From Verrucomicrobiota bacterium (GTDB taxonomy: Bacteria; Verrucomicrobiota; Verrucomicrobiia; Chthoniobacterales; UBA10450): a DNA stretch of 8,896 nucleotides. The translations under genes were made by a program, and so were the position numbers. Positions 1-5,549 of this stretch are shown here, one piece after another. How positions within the stretch are numbered: position 1 is the first letter of the stretch; each line of letters opens with the position of its first letter. The stretch covers positions 1-8,896 of the forward strand of contig QHPM01000306.1 of NCBI GenBank assembly GCA_003219095.1. The letters run 5' to 3'. Under the pieces are notes generated by a model, which saw nothing but the letters and a program-made list of their open reading frames with translations, ran no database searches and was not told where the DNA came from.

Positions 1-141
1 CAGACGAGGGTGGATGGGGGCCCGAGATTTTGTCGCAACGCTGATTAGTGGAGTGTGCAGAGTCGGTCGGATGACTTCACCCGCGTGGCCGTGGCTTGAA
101 TTTGCGATTGTGTAGCTGACATCTTCCCGCAACAGGGGAAC

Positions 142-1497
142 TCAGGCTAGCGCGATGAGCAATAGGACGCAGATGAGGCCGACCGCGAGTAACAAGCCTA
201 CGTACACGATCCGATCCTGTAGCTGTGCGCGTTGCGCTGCCTCCGCGTAAGGCATCCGCGAGAAAGTGACCATCGCGTAAAGAGGGAGATAAATGCCCGG
301 TAGCAAGCCTTCGAGCAGATGATCGAGTTTTTTCTTCGCCCGGAAGACCCGCAGCGCGGTTTTGTCGCGCATCTCGATAAAGTTCTGCACCGCGAGATCG
401 GCGAGAGCGTCAGCATTTTCTTTTCGCCGTGCGAAATATTCAGCGAAAGCACGTTGTCTGTCATGCGGAAATTCGGCCAGGCATTCATCGAGCACGACGC
501 AATCTTCAAATGCGGCGTTCATTCCCTGACCGTAGAACGGCACAACGGCGTGGGCGGCATCGCCAACGAGCGCAACCTTGTCTTTGTAAAACCACGGGGC
601 GCAACGAATGGTCACAAGCGAGCCAGTCGGATTTGTTTTGAAATCATCGAGCAACGACGGCATCAGCGGCACGGCATCGGGAAATTCTTCTTCGAAAAAG
701 CGGCGGATTTCGTCGTCGGTTTTGGTAGTAGCGAAGCTACGCGGCCCCTCGAATTCCCAGAAGAGCGTGCAGGTAAATGAGCCATCCGGGTTCGGAAGGG
801 CGATCATCATGAAACTTTTGCGGGGCCAGATGTGAAGCACTTCCTTCTCCATTCGCCACGAACCATCCGGCGCTGGCGGAATGGTGAGCTCCTTGTAACC
901 GTGCGCGAGATAACTCTCGTCGTATTCGAAGCCACCAATTTTTTTCTGCATTGATTGGCGGACGGCGGAGAACGCGCCATCGACCCCGATGACGGCGTCG
1001 CCTCGAGCTTTAATTATTTGATGGTCAGAATTTGCGGCCGGCTCGGCCGCCTCTACACCGGACAGGATGAGATTCGCGGTGGCGGAATTAGGATCGACGT
1101 CGGTGCAGCGATGATTGAAATGGACGCGCACGTTCGGATAATGCTGTGCCGCTTCGATCACGGTGGCGTTAAGGGCGGCACGCCCAATCGAGTTAATGTA
1201 TTTGTTCGGGTCGCGGTCGTAGGAAGAGAAATGGAGTACGCCGGATTTGTCGTGGATCATGCGGCCGCGCATTGGGATGGCATGCCGCAACACTTCAGCG
1301 GCGATGCCGAGTTGCTCGAGCGCATGAATCCCGCGGGTGGAAAGCGCAAGATTGATCGAACGTCCGCCGACGATATTTCCTTCACGCGGATCAGCGCGTC
1401 GTTCGTAAAGATCCACTTCGTAACCGCGGCGCCCCAAATACGCGGCAAGCAATCCACCCGCGAGACCGCTACCGATAAGAACAAACTTTGTCGCCAT
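142..1497 (-). CDS. kmo: Kynurenine 3-monooxygenase (FAD-dependent), with C-terminal membrane anchor
   Basis: This gene encodes a flavin monooxygenase of the UbiH/PHBH type that hydroxylates L-kynurenine to 3-hydroxykynurenine using NADPH and O2. Visible motifs are the FAD Rossmann loop GSGLAG at residues 9-14 with the ribose-binding acidic residue E32, the family signature GGRSINLALSTRG near 44-56, the DG motif GVDGAF near 171, and the second FAD motif VALVGDAAHAVVPFYGQG near 310-327. The length of 451 residues is normal for Kmo. Residues about 429-451 form a hydrophobic helix (VGLLLAVGLICVLLLIALA), a likely membrane anchor like that of the mitochondrial enzymes. The ATG at 1497 is chosen because the Rossmann fold begins four residues later; no strong ribosome binding site is visible. 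kynU lies on the same strand about 5 kb away and codes for the next step. Very secure assignment. Confidence 0.95.
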   Translation of the reverse strand: MATKFVLIGSGLAGGLLAAYLGRRGYEVDLYERRADPREGNIVGGRSINLALSTRGIHALEQLGIAAEVLRHAIPMRGRMIHDKSGVLHFSSYDRDPNKYINSIGRAALNATVIEAAQHYPNVRVHFNHRCTDVDPNSATANLILSGVEAAEPAANSDHQIIKARGDAVIGVDGAFSAVRQSMQKKIGGFEYDESYLAHGYKELTIPPAPDGSWRMEKEVLHIWPRKSFMMIALPNPDGSFTCTLFWEFEGPRSFATTKTDDEIRRFFEEEFPDAVPLMPSLLDDFKTNPTGSLVTIRCAPWFYKDKVALVGDAAHAVVPFYGQGMNAAFEDCVVLDECLAEFPHDRQRAFAEYFARRKENADALADLAVQNFIEMRDKTALRVFRAKKKLDHLLEGLLPGIYLPLYAMVTFSRMPYAEAAQRAQLQDRIVYVGLLLAVGLICVLLLIALA

Positions 1498-1509
1498 TCA
1501 ACAGAATGG

Positions 1510-1537
1510 TTAACCGCGGATTAAGTGGATATCACGG
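1510..1537 (+). repeat. Intergenic repeat copy A (TTAACCGCGGATTA...GGATATCACGG)
   Basis: The stretch lies between the start of kmo and the GFA pseudogene. Its first 14 bases (TTAACCGCGGATTA) recur on the opposite strand at 1629-1642. Its last 21 bases (1517-1537) match 2834-2854 with three mismatches. Three related copies within 1.4 kb, all outside intact coding sequence, suggest a dispersed intergenic repeat family. No function is evident. Confidence 0.5.
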
Positions 1538-1604
1538 ATAATCAATGCAGCGTAGAAATCCAGGAGACATGCGTTGATTTTGAGCCCAGCACGGCCTGCC
1601 ATCT

Positions 1605-1642
1605 CGGTTAAAATCCGTTTAATGCGCGTAATCCGCGGTTAA
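1605..1642 (-). repeat. Intergenic repeat copy B, inverted relative to copy A
   Basis: Read on the minus strand it starts with TTAACCGCGGATTA, the same 14 bases as copy A, and continues with a further GCATTAAACGGATTTTAACC run that echoes the same motif. It overlaps the extreme 3' end of the GFA pseudogene; the shifted-frame stop codon at 1639-1641 is part of the repeat. This supports the view that the repeat sits at the gene's natural end. Confidence 0.45.
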
Positions 1643-1976
1643 ATTCGCCGTTCGGAATATTGCGGAAGATTGTCTGTGATCGTATCCCACGGTGCGCGGC
1701 AATCGACATAGGTATGAAATTGTGGCCGAATCCCAGGGTCGTCGTCGACCACCAGGATAGCCTTGAGGTCGAGACTGTTAACGTGAGGCTGAAGTTCAAT
1801 TCATTGCCTTGGAGGAGGCGGAACTGTTCCCTCAATACCCGCGTTTGTGTGCACACGGCTGCTCCGGAATGCTTGCGACAGCGGTCGCAATGACAGTGAC
1901 TCGCCTGCAGAAAGGGAGGATCGACTTCAAAACGCACGCCGCCACACAAGCAGCTGCCACGGATCGGCTTTTTCAT
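1639..1976 (-). pseudogene. GFA-family (CENP-V/GFA zinc-fold) protein, interrupted by 61 bp of response-regulator sequence
   Basis: The N-terminal part is a normal GFA domain: RGSCLCGGVRF gives zinc cysteines C9 and C11, and SHCHCDRCRKHSG gives C28, C30 and C33, followed by FRLLQGNEL at residues 52-60. There the homology stops. The next 61 bp (1797 down to 1737) are identical to the plus strand of the response-regulator gene at 2953-3013. Directly after them, in a different frame, GFA homology resumes with DDDPGIRPQFHTYVDCRAPWD and NLPQY, the typical GFA C-terminus, ending at a TAA at 1639. About 40 residues of the family's middle, including the FCxxCG zinc motif, are absent. The start frame reads on out of register to a stop at 1608, giving a 122-residue nonsense-tailed product. 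Functional loss is therefore likely. A chimeric assembly is the main alternative. Confidence 0.8.
1737..1797 (-). repeat. 61-bp perfect inverted repeat, copy inside the GFA pseudogene
   Basis: The reverse complement of these 61 bases equals 2953-3013 without a mismatch, by direct base-by-base comparison. Identity ends abruptly on both sides. At the GFA-distal edge the shared bases GACGACGACC fit both the response regulator's acidic VVDDD codons and the GFA family's DDDPG codons, which is a microhomology junction. The other edge is a short GAA-type junction. Confidence 0.95.
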
Positions 1977-2101
1977 GCGAAATTATAAGACAAGACTAAC
2001 ATCGCCTCGAATCTGCGATTGTCAGAGTCGTTGGCACGCCTGCTTTAATACGCTTGGATATGACGAAGGAATCGTCCACATAATCGAATGGCTGAAGGGT
2101 C

Positions 2102-2752
2102 ATGAAGGTCTTGTCAGTAAATGTCGGATTGCCGAGGGAAGTGATGTGGCAAGGCAAGCGCGTCACAACAGGAATTTTCAAGGAGCCGGTCAAAGGTCGG
2201 GTAATGATACGCACGTTGAACCTGGACGGCGATCAACAAGCCGATCTCACCGTCCATGGCGGCGTGAGTAAAGCGGTTTATGCCTACCCATCGGAACACT
2301 ACGACTATTGGCAAAGCGAATTGCCCGGAATGGATCTGCCCTGGGGAATGTTTGGAGAAAATTTCACGACCGACGGATTGCTTGAGAATGCCGTTTACAT
2401 CGGGGACAGGTTTCGAATCGGCGAAACGGAAATTACGGTCACGGAACCACGAATGCCTTGCTACAAACTAGGCATAAAGTTTGGCCGCGGCGATATTATC
2501 AAACGGTTTCTGGCCAGTGGTCGGACTGGTTTCTATTTTGCAGTGATGCGTCAAGGGATCGTTGGCGCCGGAGATGCCGTAGAATTAATCGGGCGCGAGC
2601 AGCAAGAGATCAGCGTCGCCGACGTCACGCGCCTTTATTCTGTGGACCGGAGCGATGTAAAATCGCTGCGCCGCGCTATCCAAGTCGAGGCGTTACCGGA
2701 AAGTTGGAAGGGCTATTTTGAACATCAGCTCGAGAAGCAAGCAGGGGAGTAA
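2102..2752 (+). CDS. MOSC domain protein with C-terminal helical extension (YiiM-like)
   Basis: This is a 216-residue MOSC-domain protein. MOSC domains bind molybdenum cofactor or carry sulfur for it, and YiiM relatives act in molybdoenzyme-dependent N-oxide or N-hydroxylated base reduction. Visible signatures are DLTVHGGVSKAVYAYP at residues 48-63, the GMFGENF motif at 82-88, and the conserved cysteine C120 in EPRMPCYKLG, the expected ligand or persulfide site. Residues 168-210 resemble the helical 3-alpha extension typical of YiiM homologues. The ATG at 2102 has a purine-rich GAAGGG a few bases upstream. The gene starts 125 bp from the divergent GFA pseudogene. It is probably related in role to the fdhD/MOSC/mobA genes 1 kb downstream, although the response regulator lies between. 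The substrate is unknown. Confidence 0.85.
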   Translation: MKVLSVNVGLPREVMWQGKRVTTGIFKEPVKGRVMIRTLNLDGDQQADLTVHGGVSKAVYAYPSEHYDYWQSELPGMDLPWGMFGENFTTDGLLENAVYIGDRFRIGETEITVTEPRMPCYKLGIKFGRGDIIKRFLASGRTGFYFAVMRQGIVGAGDAVELIGREQQEISVADVTRLYSVDRSDVKSLRRAIQVEALPESWKGYFEHQLEKQAGE

Positions 2753-2833
2753 ACGTGGTGCCACACACGATAGCAACGAGATTTATCATCTCTAAAAGTC
2801 GATGGATCAGGAAGCCGGAAACCGGAAACCACC

Positions 2834-2854
2834 CGGATTAGACGGATATCACGG
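2834..2854 (+). repeat. Intergenic repeat copy C (CGGATTA...GGATATCACGG)
   Basis: These 21 bases match 1517-1537 with three mismatches. They lie in the gap between the MOSC gene and the response regulator, next to a small tandem CCGGAAA duplication at 2815-2828. No hairpin with a T-tract is present, so I do not call a terminator here. Confidence 0.45.
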
Positions 2855-2928
2855 GTTTCTCTGACCTCTCCTTTGCGACCGCTGGCTCTGATTTGGCACC
2901 ATGGCTGCTCAATCAAACCCGCGCCGCG

Positions 2929-3345
2929 ATGAAATCTGACTCGCATTGGGAGGAACTTCAGCCTCACGTTAACAGTCTCGACCTCAAGGCTATCCTGGTG
3001 GTCGACGACGACCAGCAACTCGCCTCTGCTTTGCAGTGGATCCTGGCGGACGAGAATTTTCTGGTTGATGTCGCGTTTGACGGAAAAGCAGCGCTCCTCA
3101 AGGTCAAAGCGCACGAGTACGACGCGGTGATCTGCGATCTGAAGATGCCGCGGCTGCAGGGTGATGAGTTTTATCTCAAGGCGAAGGAAATGCGTCCATC
3201 TCTGGCCGATCGTTTCATTTTCATCACAGGCTTTGCCACCGACGCAAAAATCGCGCTCTTCCTGACTAAACACGACGTCAAATACTTGGTTAAACCTTTC
3301 GCGATCCAGGGGCTGATCAATTGCGTCAAACAATTGCTCTGCTGA
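2929..3345 (+). CDS. Stand-alone receiver-domain response regulator (CheY-like)
   Basis: This gene encodes a single REC domain of 138 residues without an output domain. From the ATG at 2929 the expected catalytic residues are all present: the acidic pair D26-D27 in ILVVDDD, the phosphoacceptor D70 in AVICDLKMP, T100 in FIFITGFA and K122 in YLVKPF. Such proteins usually relay phosphate or act by protein-protein contact. No histidine kinase is in the window, so its partner is unknown. The open frame extends to a TTG at 2893, but the ATG at 2929 gives the more usual length; neither has a clear ribosome binding site. Codons for residues 9-28 are duplicated, inverted, inside the GFA pseudogene. 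Because AILVVDDD belongs to the receiver fold, this gene is the likely donor. It is convergent with fdhD, 52 bp away. Confidence 0.9.
   Translation: MKSDSHWEELQPHVNSLDLKAILVVDDDQQLASALQWILADENFLVDVAFDGKAALLKVKAHEYDAVICDLKMPRLQGDEFYLKAKEMRPSLADRFIFITGFATDAKIALFLTKHDVKYLVKPFAIQGLINCVKQLLC
2953..3013 (+). repeat. 61-bp perfect inverted repeat, copy inside the response regulator
   Basis: This is the likely source copy of the segment found reversed at 1737-1797. It encodes residues 9-28 of the response regulator, from the N-terminal leader through the first beta strand and the acidic pocket. The two copies enclose 1155 bp that hold the GFA 5' part and the whole first MOSC gene. Confidence 0.95.
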
Positions 3346-3397
3346 GAGGGCGCCGTCCCTAAGGATAGGCTTCCAAGCCCGACTTGGCGGAGACACC

Positions 3398-4264
3398 TCA
3401 ATTCAGAATAATGCGTTCGGTATGCGAGTATATGTTGAATGACGGCGGTCTGAGAAACCCAACCAACGTCTGATTGCATTCGCGCGCGAATTGCATCGCC
3501 AGCGTTGAAGGGGCCGAGACCGATGCAACGATCGGAATTCCGGCGGAGAGCGCCTTTTGCATGATCTCGAAGGACGCGCGCCCGCTAACGAGAAGTATAC
3601 ACGAGGCCAGAGGCAGTTCGCGATCAAGAAAAGCGCGGCCAATGACTTTATCGACGGCATTATGCCGACCGATGTCTTCTCTAATCAAGCGTGCTCTGCC
3701 GTCGAGCGCAAAGATGCCAGCCGCGTGAATTCCGCCAGTGCGGGCGAAGTCGCCCTGATTTTGACGCAGGAGCGCGGGAAGCGAGAGCAATGTTTCGAGA
3801 TGAATGCGGACGCCTTTGGCCGGTTCAATCGGCGGGAAATTCTGCCGGACCGCAGCGATGCTCTCTTTCCCGCAGATGCCGCAGCTCGATGAAATCGTGC
3901 CGAAGCGTTGCGCTAAGTTGAGTTTAATTTTTACGCCTTCCGCCAAAGTAATGGTTATGATGTTATCGCGATTGCGTGCGCCAGATGGCCGCGAGAATTT
4001 ATCAATCCGGTCAGAAGCTCGAATAATTCCTTCGGAAAGCAGAAATCCCGCAGCGAGTTCTGCGTCGTGCCCGGGCGTCCGCATCGTTGTCGCAACTACT
4101 TTGCGGCCGACACGAATCTCGAGCGGCTCTTCGACGGTGAGATCGTCGGGTTGATACTCCAGCGTGCCATCCTGCTTTCGCCGGATGAGCTGGCCGGATG
4201 CGATACCCTCTACTTTCACTGAATTGCTGGCAATGTTACCATGCCAGCGGTGGAAATCTGTCAT
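3398..4264 (-). CDS. fdhD: Formate dehydrogenase accessory sulfurtransferase FdhD
   Basis: FdhD takes sulfur from a cysteine desulfurase and places it on the molybdenum (or tungsten) bis-MGD cofactor of formate dehydrogenase, in the cytoplasm. The 288-residue product shows EEPLEIRV and TMRTPGHDAELAAGFLLSEG near residues 45-79, the sulfur-carrying CGIC pair C128/C131 in SSSCGICGKES, TGGIHAAGIF near 176-185, EDIGRHNAVDKVIG near 196-209 and the SGRASFE motif near 228-233. I choose the ATG at 4264; the frame stays open to 4585, but the upstream part has no family similarity and lies antisense to the MOSC gene. This start overlaps the divergent MOSC gene by 24 bp. No formate dehydrogenase structural gene is present in the window. 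Very secure family call; the exact start is less certain. Confidence 0.95.
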   Translation of the reverse strand: MTDFHRWHGNIASNSVKVEGIASGQLIRRKQDGTLEYQPDDLTVEEPLEIRVGRKVVATTMRTPGHDAELAAGFLLSEGIIRASDRIDKFSRPSGARNRDNIITITLAEGVKIKLNLAQRFGTISSSCGICGKESIAAVRQNFPPIEPAKGVRIHLETLLSLPALLRQNQGDFARTGGIHAAGIFALDGRARLIREDIGRHNAVDKVIGRAFLDRELPLASCILLVSGRASFEIMQKALSAGIPIVASVSAPSTLAMQFARECNQTLVGFLRPPSFNIYSHTERIILN

Positions 4265-4729
4265 CTTTACATTTCGACCGGGCACAATTTTTTCGGTCAT
4301 CACGGCCGGGAGCCCGGCGATTATACAGCCGTCGAAGTTTCCGCCGTTGAATGTGTAACTGGCCGCGGTATCCGCGGTGATCGGTTCTTCGATTATCAGG
4401 AAGATTACAAAGGACAGATCACATTTTTTGCAGTGGAAGTCTTTGATGAGCTTTGCGTTGCTCTTGAGTTTTCGGACTGCTCTCCCGCATCGCTGCGCCG
4501 AAACATCATTACCCGAGACGCCAACCTCAATGCATTGATCGATCAAGAGTTTGAAATCCAAGGCGTTCGTTTTCATGGAGTGCAAGAATGCCGGCCATGT
4601 TACTGGATGGATCGCGCGATTGCGCCCGGCGCTGAAAAATTTCTCAAGGGCGGCGGTGGCTTACGTGCCCGAATTTTGAGCAACGGCACGTTGCGCTCGA
4701 CTGCATGCATTCCGGGTGGAAATGGTTGA
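4241..4729 (+). CDS. Small MOSC domain protein, linked to mobA and fdhD
   Basis: This 162-residue protein consists almost entirely of a MOSC domain. It opens with HLYISTGHNFFGHHG, has the signature CVTGRGIRGDRFFDY at residues 38-52, KGQITFF near 57-63, SPASLRRNI near 81-89, and a conserved cysteine-rich motif ECRPCYWMD at 116-124 with C117 and C120. C120 aligns with the single cysteine of the larger MOSC protein at 2102-2752. A role as molybdenum-cofactor binder or sulfur carrier is inferred from the family. The neighbourhood supports this: fdhD is divergent and overlapping, and mobA starts on the base after this gene's TGA, so the pair is almost certainly cotranscribed and translationally coupled. 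The ATG at 4241 is the natural start because the conserved HLYIS strand follows at once. Confidence 0.88.
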   Translation: MPAVEICHLYISTGHNFFGHHGREPGDYTAVEVSAVECVTGRGIRGDRFFDYQEDYKGQITFFAVEVFDELCVALEFSDCSPASLRRNIITRDANLNALIDQEFEIQGVRFHGVQECRPCYWMDRAIAPGAEKFLKGGGGLRARILSNGTLRSTACIPGGNG

Positions 4730-5344
4730 ATGAACATCAGTGCGGCCCTGCTCGCCGGTGGAGAATCGCGCCGGATGGGACAGGACAAGGCGAAGCTAAT
4801 TTTCCGCGGCAAACTGCTCTGGGAAATTCAGCTCGATCTTTTACTGAAATTGCGACCGAAAGAAATTTTCATTTCGGCGCGAGCGGATCCGCCCTGGCGC
4901 CCGGCGGGGGTAAAGTTCGTTCCCGATCGCCCGCCATCGCGCGGTCCATTAAGTGGCCTCTCTGCAACGCTGCCACGAATTCGAACCGATCATTTGCTCG
5001 CTCTGGCCATTGATATGCCGTTGATGACCGAGAATTATTTGCGCTTGCTCTGCAGTCTGATTGAGCCAGGGCGCGGCGTTCTTCCCACAATAGGCGATCG
5101 CGCCGAACCGCTGGTTGCGATTTATCCAAAAGGCGCCGGGATCGATTTGATCGCAGCGCTTTCCGGACCGGACTTTTCACTGCAGTCGGTGACAAAGAAA
5201 TTAATTGTCGTGGGTCGACTGCGTATCGTTAGCGTTTCCAAAAAACATCAGAAGCTTTTTCAAAACCTCAATGAGCGAAGCGACGTCCATAAAATGTTGA
5301 ATAAGAAGGTGCGTCGCCCGGTCCGCTGGGCGACGTTAAATTAA
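4730..5344 (+). CDS. mobA: Molybdenum cofactor guanylyltransferase MobA
   Basis: MobA joins GMP from GTP to molybdopterin-Mo, making the guanine dinucleotide form used by enzymes such as formate dehydrogenase. The 204-residue product has the nucleotide-binding loop ALLAGGESRRMGQDKAKL at residues 6-23, the DRPPSRGPLSGL segment (GPLxGL motif) near 66-77, the magnesium-binding LAIDMPLMT near 91-99, and the product-side EPLVAIYP motif near 125-132. The start ATG follows the TGA of the MOSC gene with no spacer, indicating an operon. The last 10-12 residues (RRPVRWATLN) lie beyond the usual MobA end and are encoded by a perfect hairpin, so the original stop may have been slightly earlier. Secure assignment. 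Confidence 0.93.
   Translation: MNISAALLAGGESRRMGQDKAKLIFRGKLLWEIQLDLLLKLRPKEIFISARADPPWRPAGVKFVPDRPPSRGPLSGLSATLPRIRTDHLLALAIDMPLMTENYLRLLCSLIEPGRGVLPTIGDRAEPLVAIYPKGAGIDLIAALSGPDFSLQSVTKKLIVVGRLRIVSVSKKHQKLFQNLNERSDVHKMLNKKVRRPVRWATLN
5312..5335 (+). terminator. Perfect 8-bp hairpin at the 3' end of mobA
   Basis: CGTCGCCC (5312-5319) pairs with GGGCGACG (5328-5335) around an 8-base loop and is followed by TTAAATTAAG, a weak T-poor tail. The stem overlaps the last codons of mobA. It may end the MOSC-mobA transcript, but the missing T-run makes intrinsic termination uncertain. Confidence 0.35.
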
Positions 5345-5423
5345 GGCGTCGGAAAACGGATCTAATTTGAACATCGAGCAAGGGAACTGATCAATCGACC
5401 ATTTACTGTCGGTCAAGCCGCCG

Positions 5424-5549
5424 TTACAGACGTTCTCCCAAAATTTTCACGAAACGCCAGACTTCGTGAAACATATTGGAAAGCGGAGTGGACGCGGCTC
5501 AGATAACGTTGGGTTTGCGCAAATCGCATTTCCAACGGAGGCCGGAGGT
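5424..5549 (-). pseudogene. Relic of the 3' end of a second kynureninase gene
   Basis: On the minus strand this stretch reads KCDLRKPNVI, an in-frame TGA, AASTPLSNMFHEVWRF and VKILGERL before a TAA at 5424. The intact kynureninase ends KCDFREPNVIR, AAPTPLYNTFHEVWRF and ANILG, so the two align without gaps. By my hand count about three quarters of roughly 97 aligned bases agree. Many differences fall at third codon positions (GTG/GTC, CAT/CAC, CGG/CGT), so the copy diverged as a working gene before it decayed. The TGA replaces the arginine codon of NVIR. Only about 40 codons remain; the rest of the gene is absent and its place is taken by the AI-2E gene, whose stop codon adjoins the relic. Not expected to be expressed as an enzyme. 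Confidence 0.85.

Noticed and set aside
1..141. Possible end of a gene at the left edge (plus-strand frame open from position 2 to a TAG at 113)
   Set aside because: The 37 codons show no recognisable protein signature and the opposite strand has only a 25-codon frame. I see nothing supportable here.
955..1524. A 189-codon plus-strand open frame opposite kmo
   Set aside because: It lies wholly antisense to a well-conserved kmo and its translation shows no recognisable domain; it is a shadow frame.
2032..2046. TGGCACG resembling the -24 half of a sigma-54 promoter upstream of the first MOSC gene
   Set aside because: The bases after the 4-base spacer read CTTT and lack the required GC at the -12 position. 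A sigma-70-like TTGGCA with a weak TGGATA is equally unconvincing.
3373..3387. CCAAG...CTTGG hairpin between the convergent response regulator and fdhD genes
   Set aside because: The stem is only 5 bp with no T-tract on either strand, too weak to call a bidirectional terminator.
2725..3396. A 223-codon minus-strand open frame opposite the response regulator, sharing a 20-residue peptide with a plus-strand frame at 1660-1893
   Set aside because: The shared peptide is only the antisense reading of the 61-bp inverted repeat. The true genes are the response regulator and the GFA pseudogene on the other strands.
4265..4585. Upstream extension of fdhD to a 395-residue protein
   Set aside because: The extra N-terminal residues show no FdhD similarity and are antisense to the conserved MOSC gene; the ATG at 4264 gives a normal FdhD length.
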